A stretch of DNA of 64,000 nucleotides from Nodosilinea sp. E11 (GCF_032813545.1 NZ_CP136514.1:62001-126000), one strand, 5' to 3'. Shown: positions 24,897 through 34,951, counted from the stretch's first letter. Numbers and translations are program-made. Notes: generated by a model not told the origin, from the sequence alone.

Positions 24897-25787
24897 TTGT
24901 CGGTAACGTCAGCAGGGTTGAGAGGGGCAATTGTTGTGATCAAGTTGCTGGTTCGTCTGGCTATAGGGGTGCTGTTTGCCCTCTTTGGGCTGTTCAATTA
25001 CGTCACAACTGTGTCAGAAAATCCAATCACAGGAGAACGCCAGCGCGTCGCTTTAACCCCCCAAGAAGAGGTTGTTTTGGGCCAGCAGGGCAGCCAGGAA
25101 GTGGTGCAATCGTTTGGCGGCCTGTACCCCGATCCGGTCTTGCAGAGCTACGTGGATCAGGTGGGCCAACAGGTGGTGAGCCGTTCCGCTGCTGCCCAAT
25201 CGTCCTACTCCTTTGAGTTTCACCTGCTGAACGACCCCGATACCGTCAATGCCCTGGCTCTGCCAGGAGGACAAATTTTTGTCACCACCGGCCTGCTCCG
25301 CCAGCTAACCGCAGAATCCCAGCTAGCAGGGGTTTTGGGCCATGAGATTGGCCATGTCATTGCCCGCCATGGCTCAGAGCACCTGGCCCGGCGGCAGCTA
25401 GGGGTGGCTTTAGTCAATGCGGTGGGGGTAGCGGCCAGCGATGATCCCACCAGCGGTCGGCAGGCAGCGATGATTGCTCAGGCCGTGAATCAGCTCGTCA
25501 ATCTGAACTATGGGCGGCAGGATGAGCTAGAAAGCGATCGCTTGGGCTTTGACTTCATGACGGCCGCCGAGTACAACCCCGAGGGACTGGTGGAGCTGAT
25601 GGAGATTTTAGATCAGGCGAGTGAAGGTGGCCGACCGCCAGAGTTTCTCAGCAGCCACCCCAATCCGGGCAACCGGGTTGAACGTTTAGAGGCGCTCATT
25701 CAAGAAACCTATCCCCAGGGAGTGCCCCCAGCGTTAGAGGAGGGTCAACAGAACTTTTCTCAAACCGTGCCGCCCCGTCTACGCTAA
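24897..25787 (+). CDS. M48-family metalloprotease
   Basis: 296 aa. An N-terminal hydrophobic anchor (residues about 12-35) is followed by a M48 peptidase domain. LGHEIGHVIARHG carries the HExxH zinc motif, and the third ligand lies in DELESDRLGFDFM. SSHPNPGNRVERL is the conserved downstream motif. It resembles BepA/YfgC- and Oma1-like enzymes that degrade misfolded envelope proteins. The start is a TTG at 24897 preceded by AAAAGGG; a GTG at 24936 would shorten the N-terminus but keep most of the anchor. It is followed 17 bp later by a DUF456 membrane gene, a probable operon. Confidence 0.88.
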   Translation: MSVTSAGLRGAIVVIKLLVRLAIGVLFALFGLFNYVTTVSENPITGERQRVALTPQEEVVLGQQGSQEVVQSFGGLYPDPVLQSYVDQVGQQVVSRSAAAQSSYSFEFHLLNDPDTVNALALPGGQIFVTTGLLRQLTAESQLAGVLGHEIGHVIARHGSEHLARRQLGVALVNAVGVAASDDPTSGRQAAMIAQAVNQLVNLNYGRQDELESDRLGFDFMTAAEYNPEGLVELMEILDQASEGGRPPEFLSSHPNPGNRVERLEALIQETYPQGVPPALEEGQQNFSQTVPPRLR

Positions 25788-25804
25788 CTCCGTGAGGTCA
25801 AAAC

Positions 25805-26347
25805 ATGGACTACGTACAACTGTATTGGATTCTTGTGGGGGTTATGGCCCTGGGAGCTGTGGGTGAACTGATTCCTGGCATGCCAGGATCAAGCTTGATT
25901 CTGTTGGCAATTTTGATTTGGTCAGTCATCACCCAGTTCGCAGGCATTGGCTGGCCCATCTTGATTGTGTTTGCCATGCTGATTGCCAGTGCCGCTATTG
26001 AGTTCTTGGCGGCCTACTGGGGCGCTAAGCAATTTGGGGCTAGCAAGTGGGGCCAGCTCGGGGCGTTGATTGGTCTGGTGGTCGGCATTGTGGGACTGCT
26101 GCCTGCCTTGCCGCTAGGCGGCCCCATCTTAGGAATCCTGATTGGTCCCTTTATCGGAGCCTTTTTAGGAGAATATCTGACCCGCAAAGAGCTCGATGGA
26201 GAGTCTAAAGCCAAAGTTGCCCTGCGCGCCAGCCTCGGCACGGTAGTCGGCTCTCTGCTAGGCAACTTAATTGACGGACTCCTAGCAATTGTGGCCGTTG
26301 TTGTCTTTGTTCTGAGTACCTGGCCCCTGGTAGCAAGGCTGCCATAG
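25805..26347 (+). CDS. DUF456 membrane protein
   Basis: 180 aa with four or five hydrophobic helices and Gly-rich segments typical of DUF456: GELIPGMPGSSLILLAILIW, AYWGAKQFGASKWGQLGALI, and PLGGPILGILIGPFIGAFLGE. The function of the family is unknown. It is cotranscribed with the upstream M48 protease (17 bp gap), which suggests an envelope-stress role by association only. Confidence 0.85.
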   Translation: MDYVQLYWILVGVMALGAVGELIPGMPGSSLILLAILIWSVITQFAGIGWPILIVFAMLIASAAIEFLAAYWGAKQFGASKWGQLGALIGLVVGIVGLLPALPLGGPILGILIGPFIGAFLGEYLTRKELDGESKAKVALRASLGTVVGSLLGNLIDGLLAIVAVVVFVLSTWPLVARLP

Positions 26348-27144
26348 TGCCTTCTAGTGAATGTTCGCGGTCTTCAGCCACTGGCGTTGCTGATTCCAGG
26401 CATGATTACCCCTCAACTCTTCTCCCGTTGGAAGAAGGGTTGAGGACGTCTTGTCCCATCTCCTCTTGGGAGATGGCTAGGGTGAGGGACAATTTTGACG
26501 AGTCATACACTCATCCAGCAACGCCCAAATATATTCGTCCGAAATAGACAAATGTGCTGAAATCACACGACCCGTACTAGCGAGTGAAGGAGGAATAGTT
26601 GCCTGCACGCGCAATGAGCCGATCTACTTACCACACACCCGTACCCGCAGGGGGCTTTAACGTAGCTAAGCGGCAGTTGTCCAGCACCGTGTTGGACAAC
26701 TTGTGGAACGTTTCACGAGAAAGCTGCCGAGCGAGATTGTGATGCTGCTCTGTGGCGCAGGCAGCTATACCAGGCCACTGTGCGGCCTAATCGAGGGTAA
26801 CTCCCAGTCGCTGGTGCTTCAGCTTTCCTGAGGGCACGATCACTCCACCATGCTTTTAAGTCCGGCGTCAGACGTGCCCTCAGGGACGTAAGGCACCCCA
26901 GCTTCTCCATCTACTTTCATCACCAATTCGAGCGTTAACCTGGTCAGTGCGGCCAAATCGACCGTGACACCTAGGCATCAAAGACATAGAGTGTGATGTT
27001 GTCGGGTACCCTTATAGCGCCGAACAATGATCTGCACTCGCTCCATATCTTTTGCTTCGACAGCAATGAAACATTGCCGCAAATTGCTTCTAAAAACTTG
27101 TAGTCCACTTATCTAACGGGAAAGCGCTATCTAGAGATAAGGAG
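26348..27144. other. Long intergenic region with palindromic and degenerate repeats
   Basis: Nearly 800 bases without a gene I can support. It contains a common CCCTCAACTCTTCTCCC/GGAAGAAGGGTTGAGG hairpin at about 26409-26444, a TCCAGCACCGTGTTGGA hairpin near 26678, and at about 26715-26905 a degenerate copy of the repeat at 38195-38380 (shared ACTCCCAGTCGCTGG and TCAGCTTTCC cores). The short frames here look random. Confidence 0.5.
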
Positions 27145-27714
27145 TCATCTTGAGGTAATCAAGCTAGACCGATCTAAAATTGAAATTAAGCGATCGCGCA
27201 TCCCTCTACAGCTACAGCCTGCCGAAATCACAACAACGTCTGAACGATTTACTAGTTGCAGCCAAAATTGAGCGCTGCTATCTGAGCGTGATTGTACTAA
27301 ATATCCTATTTGATCGTCTAAAGTGTAAGGAGAAATCTGCCCCTGAAAGTGGGTATTCCGCTCAACAAATTGCTGCAACTTAAGATTCTCGGAATTATTG
27401 ACCGAGCGAACAATAACGGAAGCGTATCCCCTTCCTAATGCTTGTCCACCTTGGGCAACACAGGTAAGAACTTGATAAGTTCCAGGATTTACAACCTCAA
27501 CTGTACCGTCATTGCGAAGAATTGCTCTGAAGTTGGAGGGAATCGTGAGTGCCACGCCGAACTGGGGTAGCTCCAATTCTCGGGTAGTTTCAGCCGCTGG
27601 AATTGGTCCCGGATCAGGGCAGTAGCTAGATTGAGCGATCGCTGGCGAATTCGGCAATAGACCAAATATATTAACTAGCACAGCTGTCAAAAAAACAGAA
27701 AGTATGTGTTTCAT
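27145..27714 (-). CDS. Secreted protein of unknown function
   Basis: 189 aa. A clear signal peptide, MKHILSVFLTAVLVNIFGLL, ends near SPAIAQSS with an AxA cleavage site. The mature part has a small beta-rich look (LPQFGVALTIPSNFRAILR, VEVVNPGTYQVLTC) and three further cysteines (CVAQ, then CSCRGMRDR), which may form disulfides. I do not recognise a family. The composition is AT-richer than the neighbouring genes. It lies 43 bp downstream of the YjdF-like gene on the same strand and may be cotranscribed. Confidence 0.6.
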   Translation of the reverse strand: MKHILSVFLTAVLVNIFGLLPNSPAIAQSSYCPDPGPIPAAETTRELELPQFGVALTIPSNFRAILRNDGTVEVVNPGTYQVLTCVAQGGQALGRGYASVIVRSVNNSENLKLQQFVERNTHFQGQISPYTLDDQIGYLVQSRSDSSAQFWLQLVNRSDVVVISAGCSCRGMRDRLISILDRSSLITSR

Positions 27715-27757
27715 TGTTTTCTGTCAACAGTAGAAATGGTGATTGCAAAGTAACTTA

Positions 27758-28363
27758 TTATTTATGATGACTTAGATGGCTTTTTGCTGCCTCTTTCCCC
27801 ACACTCAAATTTGTCCACTTTTGCAATGCCCAAAGACTGAAAATGGCTGCCAACCCTGATCCTAACGTGTCCATGATCATGTCAGTGACTGTATCATCGA
27901 CGTTGCCAATCACGTCGGCTGCCAAAATCCTACCTGCTAACCATTCAGTGATTTCCCACAACGCTCCAATTGCAATACCAAAGCTAGTAATCGCTACTAG
28001 ATATAGCAGTATGTGTTGACGAAAAATCGGTAGCATGGGGCTGTACACCAAAAAACTCAGAGCTAGTGTAATTGAAAACATGGTGAACCCATGAACTAGC
28101 TCGTCATAAAGTCCAGGGGCATAAAACCATTCCCATACCCAACCTCCGGCATTGAGTAAAGCTGCAAGGACAAACAGAAAATCAAACAGGGTTGGTAGTT
28201 TATCATCTTTCACCACAAATATAAGAGAGACGACTAGGAAAAGAGCTAGGGCGATCGTATCTTGCCACTTACCCTGAATAGCAGTGGCGAGAACAGCGAT
28301 TACAAGTAGCGTTTGCCCAATCCAAGCAGCAAAGCGGTACCCTTTCCAGTTGATAGACATCAC
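27758..28363 (-). CDS. YjdF/DUF2238-like membrane protein
   Basis: 201 aa with about six transmembrane helices. Motifs include LYDELVHGFTMFSITLALSF, GIAIGALWEITEWLAG and DVIGNVDDTVTDMIMDTLG. The conserved charged residues (DELVH, WEITEW, DDTVTDMIMD) resemble the DUF2238/YjdF membrane family. Function unknown. It is upstream of the secreted-protein gene and downstream of the AI-2E-type transporter, all leftward. Confidence 0.7.
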   Translation of the reverse strand: MMSINWKGYRFAAWIGQTLLVIAVLATAIQGKWQDTIALALFLVVSLIFVVKDDKLPTLFDFLFVLAALLNAGGWVWEWFYAPGLYDELVHGFTMFSITLALSFLVYSPMLPIFRQHILLYLVAITSFGIAIGALWEITEWLAGRILAADVIGNVDDTVTDMIMDTLGSGLAAIFSLWALQKWTNLSVGKEAAKSHLSHHK

Positions 28364-28501
28364 CTTTTCTCCACATATTAAGTTTGCTCAATCGCTTTCA
28401 CGGCGGCAGATAACGCTCTGTGACGTCCTGGCGATCTAACTCTTCGAAGATTTCTTCATGGCTGCCATGCTCAATCGCCCATGGGAGCAATTAAGCCCAG
28501 C

Positions 28502-29560
28502 CTATCGCTGGTGCACCTGATCTTGGCTTGGGGGACGGGGGGCTTGCCAAGAATCCATTACATCTTTGACCAGCACTTCTTGTAGGCAAGTTTGTACCAC
28601 AATCAGCAGTGGAACAGACAAAAATAGCCCTAGCAACCCAAACAAGGCCGCAAATATGACGACCGAAAGCAGCGTAAACAGGGGCATGAGCGATACGGTT
28701 TGTTTCATGAGTATGGGCATGAGGATAAGGCTTTCAAGCTGCTGGATTAAGAAGTACAAGATCAGCACGGCAAGCCCTTTCCAGGGAGCATCTAGTAAGG
28801 CTAGTAGTATGGCTGGAATCGCGCTAATAACGGGGCCAACGTTAGGAATAATCTCTAGCAGCCCGGCGAGAATGGCATTGACTAGGGGCAGCGGCACTCC
28901 CAAAATCAGCAGCCCAATATAGCTCAGAGTGCCGATGGTTGCCATGCCTACTAGGGTGCCTTGAAACCAGCCCACCAACGAATGTTCGCACTTGTTCAAA
29001 ATTTCGTTCACGCGATCGCGGTAGAAGGCGGGAAATGCGACGATGACGGTGCGTCGGTAGGAGCCAGGATTGACTAGCAACATGACGGTAGCTGCTACAA
29101 CGAGCAATAGGTTGACTACCGCGTTGATCGACGAGTTGAGGATGATGAAAAAGTTGCCAAACGTGCTGGATACTAGTGCCTGGGCTTCATTTAGCAGGCG
29201 GTCTACCCCTTGGCTTTCTCCTAGACCCATGCCGGGAATGCGGCCCTGAAACCAGTTGTAAATGTTACTTAGGCGCTCGAGCGCCCCTGGCAGCAGCGCG
29301 CTTAGATTCTGAAGTTGGCCAATAAATCGGGGCAGAATAATGGCAAAAAGGCCAAAGACCAGCAGCAGGAGCAGGGCAATGGTGATGGCGATCGCAAGTC
29401 CCCGTTTAATCCGCAGCCGCCGTAAGACTCGCACCACCCGGTTTAGCACGGTCGCTATTACCACCGCTGCAAACAATAGCAGCAGCACCTGACGAATTTC
29501 CCAGAGCAAGTAGATAGAGACTCCCAGGGCCAGCAGGCCGACCCATTTTTTAAACTGCAT
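28502..29560 (-). CDS. AI-2E family transporter (UPF0118 permease)
   Basis: 352 aa, about seven or eight helices. The family pattern is clear: YLLWEIRQVLLLLFAAVVIA at the N-terminus, a long hydrophilic loop after ALLPGALERLSNIY, then LLEIIPNVGPVISAIPAILL and the C-terminal FGLLGLFLSVPLLIVVQ. Members move small solutes, autoinducer-2 or Na+/Li+ for protons; the substrate here cannot be told. The gene is on the minus strand and divergent from the HPP gene, with about 300 bp between them. Confidence 0.88.
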   Translation of the reverse strand: MQFKKWVGLLALGVSIYLLWEIRQVLLLLFAAVVIATVLNRVVRVLRRLRIKRGLAIAITIALLLLLVFGLFAIILPRFIGQLQNLSALLPGALERLSNIYNWFQGRIPGMGLGESQGVDRLLNEAQALVSSTFGNFFIILNSSINAVVNLLLVVAATVMLLVNPGSYRRTVIVAFPAFYRDRVNEILNKCEHSLVGWFQGTLVGMATIGTLSYIGLLILGVPLPLVNAILAGLLEIIPNVGPVISAIPAILLALLDAPWKGLAVLILYFLIQQLESLILMPILMKQTVSLMPLFTLLSVVIFAALFGLLGLFLSVPLLIVVQTCLQEVLVKDVMDSWQAPRPPSQDQVHQR

Positions 29561-29861
29561 CGCTCTATCTCCAGTGGTCCACAGGTGAGGCTTGTGAGTT
29601 ACCTTGGAGACGAGTCACTATCACCCCAAACGGTGCTCACTTGGCCGATAGTAATCGGTTTGAGTCAGCCTCGCTTCTGTTTAAGGGAACAGTTGTGGAG
29701 CGTCAATCTGTAGCTTTGGCGCGGTTGGGTCGGGTGAGGTCTAGCTCGTTTTGGCTCATGCGATCGCGGCTGGATTTGGAGAGTTGGACATGCTGAATTT
29801 TTCAGCGTTGCTGATTCTAAGTGGGAACCGATTGCTGTAGCCACTGGAACCTCGTTCAAAT

Positions 29862-30377
29862 ATGAGTCAAGATCGCAAAAGCCTGAAGCCTATTAAAGGT
29901 GCTAATCGTGCCCTGCGCCGCCGGCTGAATCTAAGGGGAGAACTCGCCCTGGCGATCGCCCCAACGGCGGTAGTTTTAGCAGTTTTGGCCCTGGTCGAAG
30001 CGCTCAGCCAGCAGCGACTGCTGTTTGCCTCGTTGGCCTCCAGCGCCTTTTTGATCTACCTCGACCCACAGCACGGCACCAACTCGGTGCGCACGCTGCT
30101 GATCTCGCAGCTGATGGCGGCAGGTCTGGGCTTTATCACCTACACAACGGTGGGCTCGGGCTACCTGTCGGGCGGATTGGCAATGGTGATTACTATCGTG
30201 CTGATGATTGTGCTGGATGTGGTTCACCCGCCTGCGGTGGCGACGTCGCTGAGCTTTGCGCTGCGTTCGGGCAACGAGAGTAACCTGCTTTTATTTGGCC
30301 TAGCGGTGGGCATTACCGCCACGCTGGTTATGCTCGAAAAGCTGTCGCTGTGGGTGCTGGCCCGCCATAGTTCCTAG
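29862..30377 (+). CDS. HPP family membrane protein
   Basis: 171 aa with four helices. The family-defining motif is visible in VVHPPAVATSLSFAL near residue 125, along with LIYLDPQHGTNSVRTLLI. Some cyanobacterial HPP proteins take part in nitrite transport into the cell or thylakoid; that role is not demonstrated for this one. It begins with a soluble basic N-terminus of about 28 residues. The DUF389 gene follows 120 bp downstream. Confidence 0.85.
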   Translation: MSQDRKSLKPIKGANRALRRRLNLRGELALAIAPTAVVLAVLALVEALSQQRLLFASLASSAFLIYLDPQHGTNSVRTLLISQLMAAGLGFITYTTVGSGYLSGGLAMVITIVLMIVLDVVHPPAVATSLSFALRSGNESNLLLFGLAVGITATLVMLEKLSLWVLARHSS

Positions 30378-30497
30378 CGTTTCAACAGCCCATCCCCTTC
30401 GGCCCAGTCAACTACTAGCCTTTCAGGCGATGCTAAGCTCGCCGACCATCCCCAGGATAGAGAGCGTGACTGAACGAGCTCTACCTGCGGATTTTCC

Positions 30498-31780
30498 ATG
30501 CGCCAACTGTTGATTCAAGTGCCTAGCGGCAACGGCGAGACCGTGTTGCAAAAGGCCAGGGACTATCAGGGCACCAACCTGGCCCAGTGGCAGGCCACTG
30601 GCGACAACCCCCACGACATGGTGCTGGTGCATGTCTCTAACCAGCGGGTAGAGTCGCTGCTAGAGGCGCTTCAAGATCTGCCGGAGCTAAAGGTTACCCT
30701 GGTGCCAACCGGGGTCATGGCCCTGCACCCCCCCGCCGGGCAGGCCGCGGAGCAGGTCACCCAGGTGGAGGAGCGCAGCCCGATTGAGATTTTTCTGGCC
30801 GGGCTACAGAGCGTGGGCTCGTGGAAGGGGTTTTTGAGCTATGCCGCGATCGCAGGCGTGATCGTCTGGATTGGGCTATTTACCAACACCACATACCTGC
30901 TGGTGGCGGCCATGCTGATCGCCCCCTTTGCCGGACCCGCCATGAATACGGCGATTGCCTCGGCCCGGGGCGATCGCCACCTGATGGGCCGCAGCGTGCT
31001 GCGCTACTTCACCGCCCTGCTGGTCACCATTGCGGTGGCGGCCCTGCTCAGCCTGGTGTTTCAGCAGCAGATTGCCACCCCGCTGATGATCGACAACAGC
31101 CAGATCTCAGCGGTGGCAGTGCTGCTGCCCCTGGCCGCGGGGGCGGCGGGGGCCGTCAACCTGGTGCAGTCGGAGCGCAGCAGCCTGGTGTCGGGCACGG
31201 CCACTGGCATGCTGGTGGCGGCCTCGCTGGCTCCCCCGGCGGGCATTATCGGCATGGCCATGGCCATTGGCCGCTGGGATATGGCCGTCAATGGGGTGTT
31301 TTTGCTGCTGCTCCAGCTCAGCGGCATCAACCTGTCGGCGGCGATTTTGTTTCGCACCTTTGGGCTATCTACCCGCGGGGCGCGCTACCGGCGGGGCAAG
31401 CCCGGAGTGTTTCCGGTGGCGCTGGGGTCAGTGCGATCGCTCTGGCCGGCCTGCTCACCTGGCAGCTGTCAAACTCGCCCAGCCTACAGCGCTCCAGCCG
31501 CACCCAGCGGGCCAATGCCGAAGTGCAATCCGTCATTCAACAATTTCCCCAGGTCAAGCTGGTGGAGTCAACGGCGCGGTTTACTCGGGCTGACATCCAG
31601 GGCCAAAATACGCTGCTGTCGGAGGTCTTTGTGCAGCGCCAGCCCAACAGTAGCGATTCTGACGCAGACATTCGGGCTGAGTTGACCCAGGCCATTCAAG
31701 CTCACCTGCTTGATGAGGGGTTTGATGTGACGCCCTTAGTCAGCGTCAATGTGCTCGAAGCGCCTCCTGCTAAAAATTAA
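30498..31780 (+). pseudogene. DUF389 membrane protein gene, frameshifted near 31400-31440
   Basis: The first frame (from the ATG at 30498) encodes a cytoplasmic N-domain (RQLLIQVPSGNGETVLQKA) and the DUF389 membrane domain: YLLVAAMLIAPFAGPAMN and GTATGMLVAASLAPPAGII. After GARYRRGKPG, family-like sequence continues in another frame (AGVSAIALAGLLTWQLSNSP through EAPPAKN, ending at 31780). A single-base indel near 31400-31440 explains this. The product would otherwise be about 427 aa. It is either a recent mutation or a sequencing error, because both parts look otherwise well preserved. Confidence 0.75.
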
Positions 31781-31864
31781 TTCAGCACACCCATAACCCA
31801 CTGGGGGTAGAGGCCGAGTCCCCTGGTTTTCCTTAGGCTGGCATAGATATTATTCTCTAGATCT

Positions 31865-32505
31865 ATGAATTTCGACTATTCACCCATCTGGGAAAAAATT
31901 CAGGCGATGGTCAATGGTTTTCTGGCTCTGTTGCCAAACATTGCCCTGGCCATTGTCGTATTTTTAATTTTCTTTTGGGTAGCTAAAGGCATTAGAACAA
32001 CGGTTAGACGGCTCACCCAGCGGCGGCGGCGGACGCGAAATGTCGGTCTGGTTTTAGGGCGTTTGGCTCAGGGCACAACGGTTTTGGTGGGTCTTTTTGT
32101 CGCCCTTTCCATTGTCATTCTCACCCTGCAGGCTGGCGATTTGGTGCAGCTCCTGGGCATCAGCGGGGTGGCGATTGGCTTTGCCTTTCGAGATATCTTG
32201 CAGAATTTCTTGGCGGGCATTCTCATTTTATTGACTGAGCCGTTTCAAATCGACGATCAAATCATTTTCAAAGACTTTGAGGGCACCGTCGAGCACATTG
32301 AAACTCGCGCCACCACTCTTAGAACCTACGACGGTCGCCGCATTGTGATTCCTAATGGAGAGCTATTTACCAATTCGGTTTTGGTCAACACCGCCTTTGA
32401 AAACCGCCGGTTGCAGTACGACATTGGTATCGGCTATGGCGATGATATTGCCACGGCTAAAGAGCTAATTTTAGAAGCCATTTATGACACCGACGACGTG
32501 TTGGC
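31865..32505 (+). pseudogene. MscS-type mechanosensitive channel, C-terminus cut off by an IS
   Basis: About 214 residues of a small-conductance mechanosensitive channel. Three membrane helices are followed by the MscS signature GISGVAIGFAFRDILQNFLA, then the beta domain with IDDQIIFKDFEGTVEHIETR and IVIPNGELFTNSV. The frame runs into an IS1-like element at 32506, which supplies the last residues and a stop. The C-terminal alpha/beta domain of MscS is missing, and the sequence beyond the element does not resume it. The pore and middle domain are complete, so a truncated channel could still be made. Confidence 0.8.
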
Positions 32506-33573
32506 GGCACTGGTCTGCTAGACGGTGATGAGTAAAATGACTGTAGTGCAACTACTTCAGTCTCATGGATTGTCCTTACTGCCAGAGTCAACAGGTCGTA
32601 AAGAATGGTCGGGAATCGCTCTCAGATGGCACTGTGCTTCAGCGCTATCGGTGTAAAGGGTGTAGCAAGTGCTTCAACGACCGAACCGGCACCCCGATGG
32701 CTCGCCTGCGAACCCCCAGTTCAGTGGTCGCGACTGCCCTCAATGGTCGCAGCGAAGGGCTGGGAGTACGAGCGACAGGTCGCCTGTTTGGGACGTCGCA
32801 CTCCACCATTTTGCGCTGGGAAGAGCGGTTAGCCCGTCAAGCTGACACCTGGTCCCCCCCAGCCCCAGGCGAACAAGAGGTGACGCTGGAAGGCGATGAA
32901 GTCTACACTCGCGTGGGCGAGAACCGTCCCCCCCGCTAGCTCTCAGGGATGGACGATTCACTTTATTGAGCGCCAGAGCCGCTACTGGGTGTCAGCGATA
33001 GCAGGACACAAAGATGAACTGCTGTTTCAGCGGGGAACTCAACAGGCCTGGCAGTGGGCGCAAGCGTGCTCTTATATCCGGTGGTTCACTGATGGTGAGT
33101 GGCGCTACGCCAAAGCGTTGTGGGACTTAGCCAGTGTCTATCTGGTGCTACGCAATTCTCCGAGTGCCTATCGCACCCGAAAAGTCTGGCGGTATGGCCT
33201 GGAAGTAGCCATGAAAGTGAAAGGGTCTCAAGGCCTGCGGCGAATCATGTGGGTAAGACCAGAGCATCCCTACACCGCCGTTAGCCCGCTAGCCGAGGTG
33301 CATGCCAACCATAACGAGGCTCACAATGCGGCCTTAAGGCGGCGATGCAGCGCTTATCGTCGGCGTCAAAACCTCTATGCTAAAACGCAAGACGGGTTGC
33401 AGCGAGCCTTAGATGTCCAACGGATCATCCACAATTGGGTTAGACCGCATTGGGGATTGGGGAAACAGACGACTCCGGCGATGGCAATCGGCCTATACAG
33501 TCGCCCGCTATCCACCCAGGAACTCCTCGGTATGAGAGGGTTTCCATGCATCTCCTCTTAACAGACCAGTGCC
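32506..33573 (+). mobile_element. IS1-like insertion sequence with matching terminal inverted repeats
   Basis: The left end GGCACTGGTCTGCTA (32506-32520) and right end TAACAGACCAGTGCC (33559-33573) are inverted repeats differing at one base. The element is about 1068 bp. No direct duplication of flanking bases is visible, and the interrupted MscS frame does not continue to the right. An adjacent deletion or rearrangement therefore probably followed insertion. Confidence 0.75.
32565..33561 (+). pseudogene. IS1-like transposase, frame broken at a C7 run
   Basis: The first frame (32565-32939) holds the zinc-binding CPYC...CKGC N-terminus and a helix-turn-helix (GVRATGRLFGTSHSTILRW), ending GENRPPR-stop. 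Homology resumes in the +1 frame from SSQGWTIHFIERQSRYW to 33561, with WFTDGEWRYAKALWD and EVHANHNEAHNAALRRR. The switch falls on a run of seven C (32928-32934); loss of one C would restore one frame. A programmed shift, as in classical IS1, cannot be excluded, but homopolymer slippage or mutation is simpler. Confidence 0.65.
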
Positions 33574-33910
33574 AGAAGAAGTTATGCCACCGTTTCTGGC
33601 TACCTTTGAGGGTGCTCAACCCTGTGTCACCGGTGTTGGGGTCGAGGCACTGGCTGCAGCCGAATTGCAGGTCGAGATGGAGTTGGTGGTCAGGCTTCCT
33701 GACTAATTTCTGCTTTCAGGATATGAAGCCTGAGAATATTTGCCAGTCAGAAATTGGGCCTAACAACCGTGGTGCATCGGACAGACTCAAGCCGCTGGTG
33801 ATGAGTTCAAAGCTATTTGCAAACGTTGACCACGATCGTTAGCTTTCTTCCTGAAGGTTATTGCAATCACTTATATTTTGTCGGTTGACATGACCTTCCT
33901 AGAGAGGATA
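33574..33910. other. Short open tail and non-coding DNA
   Basis: A frame directly abutting the IS end reads PEEVMPPFLATFEGAQP and ends LVVRLPD-stop near 33705. It does not resemble the missing MscS C-terminus and may be the end of another deleted gene. No other gene is seen before the oxidoreductase stop at 33911. Confidence 0.35.
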
Positions 33911-34777
33911 TCAGACGAAAAGTTGAATCACCCCGGTAATATTGTCCTTTCCATATCCCTCGGTGATCGCCTTTTGATAAACATCCTGTAGAGCTGTAGC
34001 TATAGGCATTTTGGCCCCGGAGGTCTGCTCTGTGGCGATTGCATAGCGAAAGTCTTTTTCAACCAGTTCAATCGGAAATAGCGGAGCATGATTGCCCGTC
34101 AGCATTAGGTTGCCAGCCAGCTTGGCAGCGGGACTGAGAATCGGTAACTCTCCCAGCAAGGCCATTGCCCTGTCTCCAGAGATGCCGCCTTTGGCCAGCA
34201 TGCCAAGGGCTTCTGCCAATGCAGCAACTTGAATGCCAAACAGAGCATTGACCGCTAGTTTCATCGCCATGCCTTGACCGTTCTCCCCTAGATGGTGAAT
34301 CTCACTAGCCCCCGCAGAGGATAGGACTGTCTGCACCTGAGCCAGGGTTTCAGCTTCCCCCCCAACCAGATAAATCAGTTTTCCCGCTTCGGCTTGGGGG
34401 CGGGAACCTACTACGGGCGCATCGAGAAGGGCTGCACCACGCTGGGTGATCGCGGCGGCCAACTCACGGATGTATCCGACTGTTAAGGTGCTGGACTCGA
34501 TCGCAATGCTAGTCTTGTTCAGTCCCAGTGCGGCCCCGACCTTGGGATCAAGCCAAACGTTGCGGGAACTTTCATTATTCGTAACCATGCTGATCACAAT
34601 ATCAGCTTGTTCAGCGGCGGCTTTAGGGTTGTCGGCGTAGACCGCTCCCTGATCAATTAAGGGCTTGACCTTATCGGCAGTGCGGTTATACACAATTAGC
34701 TTGTACTGAGCCTTGAGTAGATTTTGAGCCATGCGAGAACCCATAGCCCCCGCGCCTAATAATGCGATTCGGGTCAT
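33911..34777 (-). CDS. NAD(P)-dependent 3-hydroxyisobutyrate dehydrogenase-family oxidoreductase
   Basis: 288 aa from the ATG at 34777, chosen because GGAGG lies 7 bases upstream; an in-frame start at 34807 lacks this. Rossmann motif LLGAGAMGSRMAQNLL at the N-terminus, then VISMVTNNES, VGSRPQAEAGKLIYLVGG and the catalytic-Lys helix GQGMAMKLAVNALFG. These proteins reduce or oxidise beta-hydroxy acids, or act as imine or glyoxylate reductases. It is divergent from a LysR regulator, a common arrangement in which the regulator controls the enzyme gene. Confidence 0.88.
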   Translation of the reverse strand: MTRIALLGAGAMGSRMAQNLLKAQYKLIVYNRTADKVKPLIDQGAVYADNPKAAAEQADIVISMVTNNESSRNVWLDPKVGAALGLNKTSIAIESSTLTVGYIRELAAAITQRGAALLDAPVVGSRPQAEAGKLIYLVGGEAETLAQVQTVLSSAGASEIHHLGENGQGMAMKLAVNALFGIQVAALAEALGMLAKGGISGDRAMALLGELPILSPAAKLAGNLMLTGNHAPLFPIELVEKDFRYAIATEQTSGAKMPIATALQDVYQKAITEGYGKDNITGVIQLFV

Positions 34778-34885
34778 GAATTGGCCTCCAAAGAAACTGT
34801 GAACCATGAGCTCACTCTACTCACTGCATATAAAGCAATAAAGACCAACTCATGAACAACACTCGTGTGTTTTTTTCATGAATCG

Positions 34886-34908
34886 CCGTGATTCCATTAC
34901 GATCACGG
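34886..34908. promoter_or_regulatory. Inverted repeat between oxidoreductase and lysR genes, likely LysR operator
   Basis: CCGTGAT (34886-34892) and ATCACGG (34902-34908) form a perfect dyad with a 9-bp centre, 43 bp before the lysR start. Two TCATGA palindromes lie just to the left. Dyads of this size in a divergent lysR region are normally the regulator's binding site. Confidence 0.55.
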
Positions 34909-34951
34909 TTAGCACACGAGCACCAACATTGATGGGGAGTCGGTTTCAGCG

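Noticed and set aside
30821-31780. Separate 319-aa gene overlapping the DUF389 gene
   Set aside because: Only its last ~115 residues look like protein and they continue the DUF389 family; the rest is an out-of-frame Gly/His/Arg-rich shadow.
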